A stretch of 64,000 nucleotides of DNA from Streptomyces sp. DH-12 (GTDB taxonomy: Bacteria > Actinomycetota > Actinomycetes > Streptomycetales > Streptomycetaceae): NCBI RefSeq assembly GCF_002899455.1, contig NZ_PPFB01000001.1, positions 3,574,501-3,638,500 of the forward strand, written 5' to 3'. A program made the position numbers and the translations under genes. Each line of letters starts with the position of its first letter. The stretch's first letter is position 1. Below the pieces are notes generated by a model, which did no database searches, was not told the origin of the DNA, and saw only the letters and a program-made list of their open reading frames with translations. Shown piece after piece: positions 51,052 to 59,786 of the stretch.

Positions 51052-52032
51052 ATGAAAATTGCTTTCGTTGGGAAGGGCGGGAGCGGAAAGACGACCCTGT
51101 CCTCCCTGTTCATCCGCCATCTCGCGGCCGAGGGCGCCCCGGTCGTCGCCGTCGACGCCGACATCAACCAGCACCTCGGGGCCGCGCTGGGCCTGGACGA
51201 GACCGAGGCCGCCGCCCTCCCCGCGATGGGCGAGCACCTCCGCCTGATCAAGGACTACCTGCGCGGCAGCAACCCGCGCATCGCGTCCGCCGACACGATG
51301 ATCAAGACGACCCCGCCCGGCGAGGGCTCCCGGCTGCTGCGGGTGCAGGAGGACAACCCGCTCTACGACGCGTGCGCCCGCCCGGTGGGCCTGGAGGGCG
51401 GTGCCGTCCGTCTGATGGTCACCGGTCCCTTCACCGACGCCGACCTGGGAGTGGCCTGCTATCACTCCAAGACGGGAGCCGTGGAGCTCTGTCTGAACCA
51501 CCTGGTGGACGGCCCCGACGAGTACGTCGTGGTCGACATGACGGCCGGATCGGACTCCTTCGCCTCCGGCATGTTCACCCGCTTCGACATGACGTTCCTC
51601 GTCGCCGAGCCGACCCGGAAGGGCGTCTCCGTCTACCGCCAGTACAAGGAGTACGCCCGCGACTTCGGCGTGGCGCTCAAGGTCGTCGGCAACAAGGTGC
51701 AGGGGCCGGACGACGTCGGCTTCCTCCGCGCGGAGGCCGGGGACGACCTGCTGGTGACCGTGGGCCACTCGGACTGGGTCCGGGCCATGGAGAAGGGCCG
51801 CCCGCCCCGCTTCCACAGCCTGGAGGAGTCCAACCGGCTCGCCCTGCGCGCGCTGCGCGCCGCCGCTGACGCGACGTACGAACAGCGGGACTGGGAGCGG
51901 TACACGCGCCAGATGGTGCACTTCCACCTCAAGAACGCCCAGTCGTGGGGGAACGAGCGCACCGGGGCCGACCTGGCGGCGCAGGTCGACCCCGGCTTCG
52001 TGCTCGGCGAGAGCGTCACCGCCGGCGCCTGA
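51052..52032 (+). CDS. MinD/CooC-like P-loop ATPase
   Basis: 326 residues. The deviant Walker A GKGGSGKTT (residues about 8-16) with both lysines is intact; VVAVDADINQHLGAALG is the following switch segment and VVVDMTAGSDSFASG Walker B. CooC-like ATPases insert metal into enzymes or help membrane protein traffic; no such client lies nearby. ATG 51052 has no ribosome-binding site, but TACTCT just upstream (near 51036-51041) fits a -10 for a leaderless mRNA. It is divergent from the Fic-like gene, so the two may share regulation. Confidence 0.88.
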   Translation: MKIAFVGKGGSGKTTLSSLFIRHLAAEGAPVVAVDADINQHLGAALGLDETEAAALPAMGEHLRLIKDYLRGSNPRIASADTMIKTTPPGEGSRLLRVQEDNPLYDACARPVGLEGGAVRLMVTGPFTDADLGVACYHSKTGAVELCLNHLVDGPDEYVVVDMTAGSDSFASGMFTRFDMTFLVAEPTRKGVSVYRQYKEYARDFGVALKVVGNKVQGPDDVGFLRAEAGDDLLVTVGHSDWVRAMEKGRPPRFHSLEESNRLALRALRAAADATYEQRDWERYTRQMVHFHLKNAQSWGNERTGADLAAQVDPGFVLGESVTAGA

Positions 52033-52035
52033 GCC

Positions 52036-53307
52036 TCACCCCTTCGGCGCGGAGGAACCCGGCGCGCCCTTGGGGGCCGGGGCGGGGCCGGAGGCCAGGA
52101 AGGTCTTCCAGCCCTCCTTCGGGGCCTCGCCGACGCCCAGCGAGCGCAGCTTCTCCAGGACCGCCGGGTCCTGCGCGTCCAGCCAGTCCGCCAGCTGCCG
52201 GAAGGAGACGCACCGTACCTGGGACTTGGTGCACACCGCTTCGATGACCTCCTCGACGGCGCGCATGTAGGTGCCGCCGTTCCAGGACTCGAAGTGGTTG
52301 CCGATGATCAGGGGCGCCCTGTTGCCGTTGTAGGCGCGCTCGAAGCCCTGGAGCAGGCCGTCCCGCATCTGGTCGCCCCACATCTCGTGCTTGGCGGGGT
52401 CACCCTGGGTGGTGGCGCCGGACTGGTTGACCATGAAGTTGTAGTCCATGGTGAGCTGCTCGAAGGAGTGGCCGGGGAAGGGCACGAGCTGCATCGACAG
52501 GTCCCACAGCCCGTCCTTCTTCTGGGGCCAGACCTGGTTGTTGACGCCGCTGGTGTCGTAGCGGAAACCCAGGTCCCGGGCGGCCTTCATGAAGTTCTTC
52601 TGCCCTTCCAGGCAGGGTGTGCGGGCCCCGATGAGCTCCTTGTCGTAGTCGAAGGGCAGCGGGGCCTCGTTCTTCATGCCGGTGTTGGTCTTCCAGGTCT
52701 TCACGAACTGCTTGGCCTGGGCGATCTCCTCCTTCCACTCCTGCACCGACCACTCCCCGACCCCGCCGCCGCTGCCGCAGAAGTGGCCGTTGAAGTGGGT
52801 GCCGATCTCGTTGCCCTCGAGCCAGGCCAGCCGCAGCTGCTTCACGGTGTCGGCGATGCCCTGCTGGTCGTTGAAGCCGATGTCGGAGCGGCCCGGCGAG
52901 TGCTGTGGCGGGTGGTACAGGTCGCGCTTCTCCTCCGGAAGGAGGTACACACCGCTCAGGAAGTACGTCATGGTCGCGTCGTTCTCCCTGGCGACCTTGC
53001 GGAAGTGGGAGAACAGCTTCTGGCTGTCCTCGCCCGCGCCGTCCCAGGAGAACACCACGAACTGCGGCGGCTTCTCGCCGGGCTTCAGCCGTTCGGGCTT
53101 CGGCAGGTGCGGCTGGGCGCCGGTGTACGCGGTGGAGCCGTCGCCGATCAGCCGGACGACGTTCTTCGGCGCGGGGGCCGGCTGCGCCTTCTCCTGTTCC
53201 GGCCCGTCCTGCCCGCCGCCCTCGGCGCCGGTCCCGCAGCCGGCGAGCGCGGCGAGGCAGACCGCGGTGATCACGGTGCCGGCGGCGATCCTGGGGGTGG
53301 CGGCCAT
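52036..53307 (-). CDS. Polysaccharide-deacetylase-like secreted lipoprotein
   Basis: 423 residues with signal peptide and lipobox LAGC (Cys24), a Gly/Gln/Pro linker, then a NodB-like fold. FVVFSWDGAGED is the first motif and GTHFNGHFCG the metal-binding HxxxH motif; two further histidines follow (SFEQLTMDYNFM region and IIGNHFESWNGG). Carbohydrate esterase family 4 enzymes remove acetyl groups from peptidoglycan or other glycans. The first motif has SWDG in place of TFDDG, so activity needs proof. The start ATG 53307 follows GAAGGTGGG. Its stop lies three bases from that of the convergent ATPase gene. Confidence 0.85.
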   Translation of the reverse strand: MAATPRIAAGTVITAVCLAALAGCGTGAEGGGQDGPEQEKAQPAPAPKNVVRLIGDGSTAYTGAQPHLPKPERLKPGEKPPQFVVFSWDGAGEDSQKLFSHFRKVARENDATMTYFLSGVYLLPEEKRDLYHPPQHSPGRSDIGFNDQQGIADTVKQLRLAWLEGNEIGTHFNGHFCGSGGGVGEWSVQEWKEEIAQAKQFVKTWKTNTGMKNEAPLPFDYDKELIGARTPCLEGQKNFMKAARDLGFRYDTSGVNNQVWPQKKDGLWDLSMQLVPFPGHSFEQLTMDYNFMVNQSGATTQGDPAKHEMWGDQMRDGLLQGFERAYNGNRAPLIIGNHFESWNGGTYMRAVEEVIEAVCTKSQVRCVSFRQLADWLDAQDPAVLEKLRSLGVGEAPKEGWKTFLASGPAPAPKGAPGSSAPKG

Positions 53308-53637
53308 TCGCCCACCTTCTTCCTTCTCTCGGGCAGAGCTCGACGAGGCGTTGTGTGGTGCTGCGCCGGTCCATGCCGACCGCGCCGTCAACGTCGCACG
53401 GAAAGAAGAAGTGGATTAATACGACAAGCCGACGAAATGGCCACTTCACCCCTCGGGGTGATACCTGCCGCCATTTGCCCGGAAAGTCTATGCCGGTCCT
53501 TTACTCGCAATTACGATCTGTTTACCGAGAGTTGCTTCATCCCGCCGTTCTGGGGCCGTGCCCCACGGCCGCGACCGCTTGGCCCGAGCGGGCCCCACTG
53601 TCACGCGACCGCGCAGACCCGAAGGAGACGGGAATCC
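53308..53637. promoter_or_regulatory. Divergent control region before the SulP-carbonic anhydrase gene
   Basis: 330 bp with no gene. It is AT-richer around 53400-53540 (GGATTAATACGAC, TTTACTCGCAATTACGATCTG) and contains TCACCCC-TC-GGGGTGA (53446-53461). It should carry the promoters of both flanking genes. Confidence 0.5.
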
Positions 53638-56070
53638 ATGTCAGCCTGCGTTCCCGCCGGCACCACCGACTCGGCGCACACCGAGCAAGCCCATCCACCG
53701 CACAGCCCGCCGCCCGGCCGTCGCCGCCGGCGCTTCCGCGTCGCGGGCGCCGACCTCTCGGCCGCCGTCGCGGTCTTCCTCATCGCCCTCCCCCTGTCGC
53801 TCGGCATCGCCCTCGCCACCGGCGCGCCCCTCCAGGCCGGCCTCGTCGCCGCGGCCGTGGGCGGGATCGTCGCCGGACGGCTCGGCGGCTCTCCACTTCA
53901 GGTGAGCGGCCCGGCGGCGGGACTCACGGTCGTCACCGCCGACCTCATCCACCAGTACGGATGGCGCACCACCTGCGCCATCACCGTCCTCGCCGGCCTC
54001 GCCCAGCTCGGGCTCGGCTGTCTGCGCGTGGCGCGCGGCGCCCTCGCCGTGAGTCCCGCGATCGTGCACGGCATGCTCGCCGGGATCGGCGTCACCATCG
54101 CCGTCGCCCAGGTGCACATCGTCCTCGGGGGCGAGCCGCAGAGCTCCGTGCCCGACAACCTCCGCGCCCTGCCCGCCCAGTTGGCGCGTCTCGACCCCGC
54201 CGCCCTCACAGTGAGCGTGCTGACCCTGGCCGCCCTGGTCCTCTGGCCCCGGCTGCCCGGCCGCGCCGGACACCTGCTGCGGCGGGTGCCGACCGCCCTC
54301 GTCGCCGTCGCCGGCACCACCGCGGTCGCCGCGGCGGCCGGACTGGCGCTGCCCGTGGTGGACCTGCCCTCCTGGCGCAGTCACGCCCTGGCCGGGCTGC
54401 CCGAAGGCCCCGTGCTCGGCCTCGTCGCGGCCGTGCTGACCACGACGCTGGTGTGCAGCGTGCAGTCGCTGCTCGGCGCGGTGGCCGTGGACAAGCTGGC
54501 GTCCGCCCGCCCCGGCGCGCGGACCGTCATCCGCTCCGACCTGGACCGGGAGCTGCTCGGGCAGGGCACGGCCAACATCGTCTCCGGCTCCCTCGGCGGC
54601 CTGCCGGTGGCCGGGGTCGCCGTCCGCAGCACGGCGAACGTCCACGCGGGCGCCGTCAGCCGGAACTCCACGATGATCCACGGCGTCCTGGTGGTGGCGG
54701 CCGCACTGCTCCTGGTCCCGCTGCTGGAGCTGATCCCGCTCGCCTCGCTCGCCACCCTGGTCATGGCCGTCGGCATCCGGATGGTGTCCCTGCACCACAT
54801 CCGTACGGTGACCCGCCACCGCGAGGTCCTGGTCTACGTCGTCACCGCCCTCGGCGTGATCTCCTTCGGCGTGCTGGAGGGCGTTGCGCTCGGCATCGCC
54901 GTGGCTGTCGGCGTGGCCCTGCACCGGCTCACCCGCACCCGGATCGCCCACACGGAGGACAGCGGCGTCCATCACGTCCATGTGCGCGGACAGCTGACGT
55001 TCCTCGCGGTGCCCAGGCTGAGCCGGGCGTTGCATCTGGTGCCCCAAGGCGCCGACGCGGTGGTGACGTTGGACGGCTCCTTCATGGACCACGCGGCGTA
55101 CGAGGCGCTGCAGGACTGGCAGAGCACGCACACCGCGCGGGGCGGCACCGTGGAGATCACGGGCCGGCACTCCGGGGTCCGGATCGCCGAGCCCGGGTCC
55201 CTCGCCCCCGGACCGGCATCCGGCGCGGAGTCCTCCGGGACCGCCGGCGACTGCCGTTGCCGCCCCTGGACGGCCTGGCGCAACCACCAGTGCGACCGGC
55301 CCGCGCCCGGCCCCGAGGCCGAGCCGGACGCGACGGCCGTGAGCGGCGCAGCACAGCAGCCCGCCGGTCCCGGCGCCCCGCCCCGCAGGCGCACCCCGGG
55401 CAGCCGTCAACTCGTCCGCGGACTGAGCACGTTCCAGCGCAGAACGGCGCCCCTGGTGCGCGACGAGCTGGCCCGGCTGGCGCGAGAAGGGCAGCGGCCC
55501 TCGCAGCTGTTCCTGACCTGCGCGGACTCCCGTGTGGTCACCTCGATGATCACCTCCAGCGGCCCCGGCGACCTCTTCGTGGTGCGCAACGTCGGCAATC
55601 TCGTGCCGCCGCCCGGCGCGGAGAGCGGCGACGACTCGGTGGCCGCCGCCATCGAGTACGCCGTCGACGTACTGGCGGTGCGGTCGATCACGGTGTGCGG
55701 CCACTCCGGATGCGGCGCCATGCAGGCCCTGCTCGGCTCCCGCCCCGCCTCACCGGCCGCCACGCCGCTCGGACGCTGGCTGCGGCACGGCGGGCCGAGC
55801 CTGGAGCGGCTGCACGACACCGGCACGCCCGCGCCCCGCCTGGCCGGGCGGGCCCCCGCCGACGACATCGAGCAGCTCTGCCTGACCAACGTGGTCCAGC
55901 AGCTGGAGCATCTGCGCGCCCACGAACCGGTCGCCCGCGCCCTGAAGGAAGGGGCCCTCGAACTGCACGGGCTGTACTTCCACGTGGGTGAGGCCCAGGC
56001 GTATCTGCTCACCGAACAGGAGGGGGAAAGGGTCTTCGACCGGGTACGCGAGGTGGACCTGGCGGTGTGA
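53638..56070 (+). CDS. SulP-family anion transporter fused to beta-carbonic anhydrase
   Basis: 810 residues in three parts: a SulP/SLC26 transporter (about 35-430, starting VAGADLSAAVAVFLIALPLSLGIALATGAPL), a STAS domain (about 445-520, VHVRGQLTFLAVPRLSRAL), and a beta-carbonic anhydrase from about 590. Zinc ligands are Cys628, His689 and Cys692 (TCADSR, CGHSGCG), with the dyad Asp630/Arg632. This architecture, also in M. tuberculosis Rv3273, suggests bicarbonate uptake coupled to CO2/HCO3- interconversion. A Cys-rich linker (DCRCRPWTAWRNHQCDRP, about 540-560) is unusual. ATG 53638 has AAGGAG ten bases upstream. Confidence 0.94.
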   Translation: MSACVPAGTTDSAHTEQAHPPHSPPPGRRRRRFRVAGADLSAAVAVFLIALPLSLGIALATGAPLQAGLVAAAVGGIVAGRLGGSPLQVSGPAAGLTVVTADLIHQYGWRTTCAITVLAGLAQLGLGCLRVARGALAVSPAIVHGMLAGIGVTIAVAQVHIVLGGEPQSSVPDNLRALPAQLARLDPAALTVSVLTLAALVLWPRLPGRAGHLLRRVPTALVAVAGTTAVAAAAGLALPVVDLPSWRSHALAGLPEGPVLGLVAAVLTTTLVCSVQSLLGAVAVDKLASARPGARTVIRSDLDRELLGQGTANIVSGSLGGLPVAGVAVRSTANVHAGAVSRNSTMIHGVLVVAAALLLVPLLELIPLASLATLVMAVGIRMVSLHHIRTVTRHREVLVYVVTALGVISFGVLEGVALGIAVAVGVALHRLTRTRIAHTEDSGVHHVHVRGQLTFLAVPRLSRALHLVPQGADAVVTLDGSFMDHAAYEALQDWQSTHTARGGTVEITGRHSGVRIAEPGSLAPGPASGAESSGTAGDCRCRPWTAWRNHQCDRPAPGPEAEPDATAVSGAAQQPAGPGAPPRRRTPGSRQLVRGLSTFQRRTAPLVRDELARLAREGQRPSQLFLTCADSRVVTSMITSSGPGDLFVVRNVGNLVPPPGAESGDDSVAAAIEYAVDVLAVRSITVCGHSGCGAMQALLGSRPASPAATPLGRWLRHGGPSLERLHDTGTPAPRLAGRAPADDIEQLCLTNVVQQLEHLRAHEPVARALKEGALELHGLYFHVGEAQAYLLTEQEGERVFDRVREVDLAV

Positions 56071-56266
56071 GGCGCACCCGCGTGTGAGAGGCGTTACACC
56101 TCTTGAACCGGGACGCCTCCCGCCCCGTGGGAAGGAGTGTCGGGCTCCAGCGCGACACGACCACAACAGGTCTAAACCATTTTCCCGTCGACCCTTGTCA
56201 GCGTGCCCCCAGGTCTGATGAGCTGTGGCTTGGGACACAACGGACACCCTGGGAAAGGCAGATGCC

Positions 56267-58222
56267 GTGAGCAATGAAAGCCTGGCCAACCTTCTGAAGG
56301 AGGAGCGACGTTTCGCGCCCCCCGCCGACCTGGCCGCGAACGCCAACGTCACCGCGGAGGCGTATGAACAGGCCAAGGCTGACCGGCTCGGCTTCTGGGC
56401 CGAGCAGGCCCGTCGGCTGACCTGGGCCAAGGAGCCCACCGAGACGCTCGACTGGTCGAACCCGCCGTTCGCCAAGTGGTTCCAGGACGGCGAGCTCAAC
56501 GTCGCCTACAACTGCGTCGACCGGCACGTGGAGGCCGGGCACGGGGACCGGGTCGCGATCCACTTCGAGGGCGAGCCGGGCGACAGCCGCACCCTCACCT
56601 ACGCCCAGCTCAAGGACGAGGTGTCCAAGGCCGCCAACGCCCTCCTGGAGCTCGGGGTCCGCAAGGGCGACCGGGTCGCCGTCTACATGCCGATGATCCC
56701 GGAGACCGCCGTCGCGATGCTGGCCTGCGCCCGCATCGGCGCCGCGCACTCCGTGGTCTTCGGCGGCTTCTCGGCGGACGCGCTCGCCACCCGCATCCAG
56801 GACGCCGACGCGCGGGTCGTCATCACGGCCGACGGCGGCTACCGGCGCGGCAAGCCGTCCGCCCTGAAGCCGGCCGTGGACGAGGCCGTCAGCCGGGTGG
56901 AGAGCGTCGAGCACGTCCTCGTCGTCCGCCGCACCGGCCAGGACGTCGCCTGGACCGAGGGCCGCGACGTGTGGTGGCACGACGTGGTCGACCGGCAGAG
57001 CACGGAGCACACCCCGGAGGCGTTCGGGGCCGAGCACCCGCTGTTCATCCTCTACACCTCGGGCACCACGGGTAAGCCGAAGGGCATCCTGCACACCTCC
57101 GGCGGCTACCTGACCCAGATCGCGTACACGCACTGGGCGGTGTTCGACCTCAAGCCGGAGACCGACGTCTACTGGTGCACGGCCGACGTCGGCTGGGTCA
57201 CCGGGCACTCGTACATCGTCTACGGGCCGCTCGCCAACGGCGCCACCCAGGTCATGTACGAGGGCACCCCGGACACGCCCCACCAGGGCCGCTTCTGGGA
57301 GATCGTGCAGAAGTACGGCGTGACGATCCTCTACACGGCGCCCACCGCGATCCGGACGTTCATGAAGTGGGGCGACGACATCCCCGCGAAGTTCGACCTG
57401 TCGTCGCTGCGGGTGCTCGGCTCCGTCGGCGAGCCGATCAACCCCGAGGCGTGGATCTGGTACCGCAAGAACATCGGCGCCGACCGCACCCCGGTCGTCG
57501 ACACGTGGTGGCAGACCGAGACCGGCGGCATCATGGTCTCGCCGCTGCCGGGCGTGACCTCCGCCAAGCCGGGTTCCGCCCAGACCCCGCTGCCGGGCAT
57601 CTCCGCCACGGTCGTGGACGACGAGGCGAACGAGGTGCCCGACGGCGGCGGTGGCTACCTGGTGCTGACCGAGCCGTGGCCGTCGATGCTGCGCACCATC
57701 TGGGGCGACGACCAGCGGTTCCTCGACACCTACTGGTCACGCTTCGAGGGCAAGTACTTCGCCGGTGACGGCGCGAAGAAGGACGACGACGGCGACATCT
57801 GGCTGCTCGGCCGGGTGGACGACGTGATGCTGGTGTCCGGCCACAACATCTCCACCACGGAGGTCGAGTCCGCGCTGGTCTCCCACCCTGCGGTCGCCGA
57901 GGCGGCCGTCGTGGGCGCGACCGACGAGACGACCGGCCAGGCGATCGTCGCCTTCGTGATCCTGCGCGGCACGGCGGCGGAGAGCGAGGACCTCGTCGGC
58001 GAGCTGCGCAACCACGTGGGCGCCACGCTCGGCCCGATCGCCAAGCCGAAGCGGATCCTGCCGGTGGCCGAGCTGCCGAAGACCCGCTCCGGCAAGATCA
58101 TGCGCCGCCTGCTGCGGGACGTCGCGGAGAACCGCCAGCTCGGGGACGTCACCACGCTGACGGACTCCACGGTCATGGACCTCATCCAGGCGAAGCTGCC
58201 GGCCGCGCCGAGCGAGGACTAG
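56267..58222 (+). CDS. acsA: Acetyl-CoA synthetase
   Basis: 651 residues, the usual length. It activates acetate with ATP to acetyl-AMP and then acetyl-CoA. AMP-binding motifs are [12 protein letters not shown] and WWQTETGG; the catalytic, acetylation-controlled lysine is Lys610 in [10 protein letters not shown]. The C-terminal part [10 protein letters not shown] is the hinge region. GTG 56267 has GGGAAAGG nine bases upstream; an earlier ATG at 56225 is less likely. PPi produced here is removed by Ppa. A large hairpin ends the transcript. Confidence 0.96.
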   Translation: MSNESLANLLKEERRFAPPADLAANANVTAEAYEQAKADRLGFWAEQARRLTWAKEPTETLDWSNPPFAKWFQDGELNVAYNCVDRHVEAGHGDRVAIHFEGEPGDSRTLTYAQLKDEVSKAANALLELGVRKGDRVAVYMPMIPETAVAMLACARIGAAHSVVFGGFSADALATRIQDADARVVITADGGYRRGKPSALKPAVDEAVSRVESVEHVLVVRRTGQDVAWTEGRDVWWHDVVDRQSTEHTPEAFGAEHPLFILYTSGTTGKPKGILHTSGGYLTQIAYTHWAVFDLKPETDVYWCTADVGWVTGHSYIVYGPLANGATQVMYEGTPDTPHQGRFWEIVQKYGVTILYTAPTAIRTFMKWGDDIPAKFDLSSLRVLGSVGEPINPEAWIWYRKNIGADRTPVVDTWWQTETGGIMVSPLPGVTSAKPGSAQTPLPGISATVVDDEANEVPDGGGGYLVLTEPWPSMLRTIWGDDQRFLDTYWSRFEGKYFAGDGAKKDDDGDIWLLGRVDDVMLVSGHNISTTEVESALVSHPAVAEAAVVGATDETTGQAIVAFVILRGTAAESEDLVGELRNHVGATLGPIAKPKRILPVAELPKTRSGKIMRRLLRDVAENRQLGDVTTLTDSTVMDLIQAKLPAAPSED

Positions 58223-58247
58223 AACGGCAGGCCTGCCACGGGCGGGT

Positions 58248-58316
58248 GTGTCGACGGCGGTGTCCCCGCCCCCGGGTCGCCCGCGACCCTCACCTACGGG
58301 GACACCGTCCGACACC
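58248..58316 (+). terminator. Branched terminator of acsA
   Basis: A long imperfect stem (GTGTCGACGG...TCCCC, 58248-58267, with GGGGACACC...GACAC, 58298-58316) encloses an inner perfect hairpin GGGTCGC-CC-GCGACCC. A small palindrome GGCAGGCCTGCC precedes it. Confidence 0.75.
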
Positions 58317-58556
58317 CCGCCCGTCGCCGGTCCGCACCGCCATGCCCCGTCGCCGGTCCGCACCGCCATGCCCCGTCGCCGGTCCGCACCGCCATGCCCC
58401 GGCGTCGGTCGGCACCGTCACGCCGGCCGGGTGGCCGTGCGCGCCCGGCCACCCTGTGCACGCGGCCCGGCCCGCTCCCCGCGCTCCGCGACGCGTGTCC
58501 CTGCTCGAGGCGGCTCGTGTCCCCCGCTCGAGGCAGCGCGCGTCCCCGCCCGCCCC
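58317..58556. other. Gap before the phage-like gene pair
   Basis: Mostly the tandem repeats described at 58322-58425; the remainder is very GC-rich and shows no gene. Confidence 0.5.
58322..58425. repeat. Tandem 26-bp repeats downstream of acsA
   Basis: CGTCGCCGGTCCGCACCGCC starts at 58322, 58348 and 58374 (exact copies, period 26); a diverged fourth copy runs to about 58425. This resembles a slippage-generated minisatellite. Confidence 0.88.
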
Positions 58557-59024
58557 TTACGTGTCCCGGCGCTCGTCAGCGTTGCGGCGCAGGGTCGTCT
58601 TGCGCCGGGGCCGACGGATCAGGTCGTCGTCCTGGGGTTCACGAGGCACGTAGAAGAAACCTTCCTCCGTGTCGGGGTCGTAGTGGACGACGGCGTTCTC
58701 CTCCGCCAGCGTTCGTGTCCAGGACTCCAGTCGTCTGGCCGCGTTCCCGTCCAGGTCCATGCCCGCACGGCGCCGGCCCTCCACCCGCAGCATCGCCAGC
58801 GGGTACTGGTGCCGGTGCTCGGGTTTCACAGCCCAGGGGATCAGGTCGTCGTCCCGGGCGATACGCCTGCTCAGGCCCTTGCGGTACCGGAAGTTCCCCC
58901 ACATGGAAGAGACGGTCTCGATCCCGTACTTCCTCCGGTACTCGTCGATCATCTGCTGGTAGGTCCACCCCTCCTCGAACCAGCGGATGACCTCACCCTC
59001 ATCCACGATCTTGCGCTTCGGCAC
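58557..59024 (-). CDS. Phage-like hypothetical protein with N-terminal HTH-like region
   Basis: 155 residues. VIRWFEEGWTYQQMIDEYRRKYGIETVSSMW reads like a helix-turn-helix unit of small actinophage proteins; the rest is basic and ends in RRKTTLRRNADERRDT. No function can be stated. GTG 59024 has GGAGG four to five bases upstream. Together with the divergent 59150 gene it occupies a 1-kb segment between acsA and nhaA that S. coelicolor, as I recall it, lacks. Confidence 0.75.
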   Translation of the reverse strand: MPKRKIVDEGEVIRWFEEGWTYQQMIDEYRRKYGIETVSSMWGNFRYRKGLSRRIARDDDLIPWAVKPEHRHQYPLAMLRVEGRRRAGMDLDGNAARRLESWTRTLAEENAVVHYDPDTEEGFFYVPREPQDDDLIRRPRRKTTLRRNADERRDT

Positions 59025-59149
59025 GGCCCCTCCTGCTTCCGTCGCACGGCCCTTCCCCGCCCCGCAACGACTCGGGTCACGGTATCCCGCACGCTCACCG
59101 GATCCTCACACCGGTAACCTGAGGGCGGTCATCACGGGCAGGGGCGGGT

Positions 59150-59467
59150 ATGAAGATGCAGGTCATCGCGTGTGACGTGGACCGGCGGACACCTGCCGCC
59201 ACCTACACGATCGCGTCGGCCGACGGCAGGACCCTCAAGACAGACCTGTGCGCCGTCTGCGCCCGCCCTCTGGAGGCGCTGCTCGGCGGCGCCGGGAAGC
59301 CCGCCGCTCCCCGGCCGGCCGCAGAGGAGACGACGCCCGGGAGGACGACCACCGCCCCGGCCGGGGCCGGGCAGGGACGCGCCGCCCGCGGACGGCGGCG
59401 CCTGCGCGTGACCACCCTGGAAGAGATCGAGGCGAGGAAGAGGGCCCTGGCCTCCGGGAAGGACTGA
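59150..59467 (+). CDS. Small basic hypothetical protein with Cys-x2-Cys
   Basis: 105 residues. An N-terminal beta-rich part (VIACDVDRRTPAATYTIASADGRTLKTDLCAVCARPLEALL) with cysteines 8, 34 and 37 is followed by a disordered Pro/Thr/Ala linker and a basic helix (RRRLRVTTLEEIEARKRALASG). It distantly recalls the small beta-hairpin plus DNA-binding helix layout of Lsr2-type proteins in phages; this is weak. ATG 59150 or 59156 may be the start. It is divergent from the 58557 gene. Confidence 0.7.
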   Translation: MKMQVIACDVDRRTPAATYTIASADGRTLKTDLCAVCARPLEALLGGAGKPAAPRPAAEETTPGRTTTAPAGAGQGRAARGRRRLRVTTLEEIEARKRALASGKD

Positions 59468-59786
59468 GGGCACGTCGGCCGTGCGTCTCGCCCTCAGGCC
59501 TCGGCCCCGCACTGTGAGGCGAGCCACGTCACACCGCTTCGCACCGCCTGGTCGCGGCCGGACGGCGGCACCCCGCCTGACACCGTTGCCGCAGGTCAGC
59601 GCGATTCCCCCCGCCTGCTTCACCCTCAGAGCCCCGGCGGCGCCCCCGCGCCCGGCTTCTCGATGCCGCTGGTGCGGCCCACGCACGCGTTGGCTAGGCT
59701 CAAGAGCACAACACGCTGTCTCATGGAGCGCCGGGAAGTCTGGTCGGCACGCGATTCGTGCTGCCCACCGACCGGAGGAACACGCT
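59468..59786. promoter_or_regulatory. nhaA upstream region
   Basis: 319 bp without gene. TAGGCT at 59695-59700 could be a -10 element, but a matching -35 is not clear. Nothing else stands out. Confidence 0.35.
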
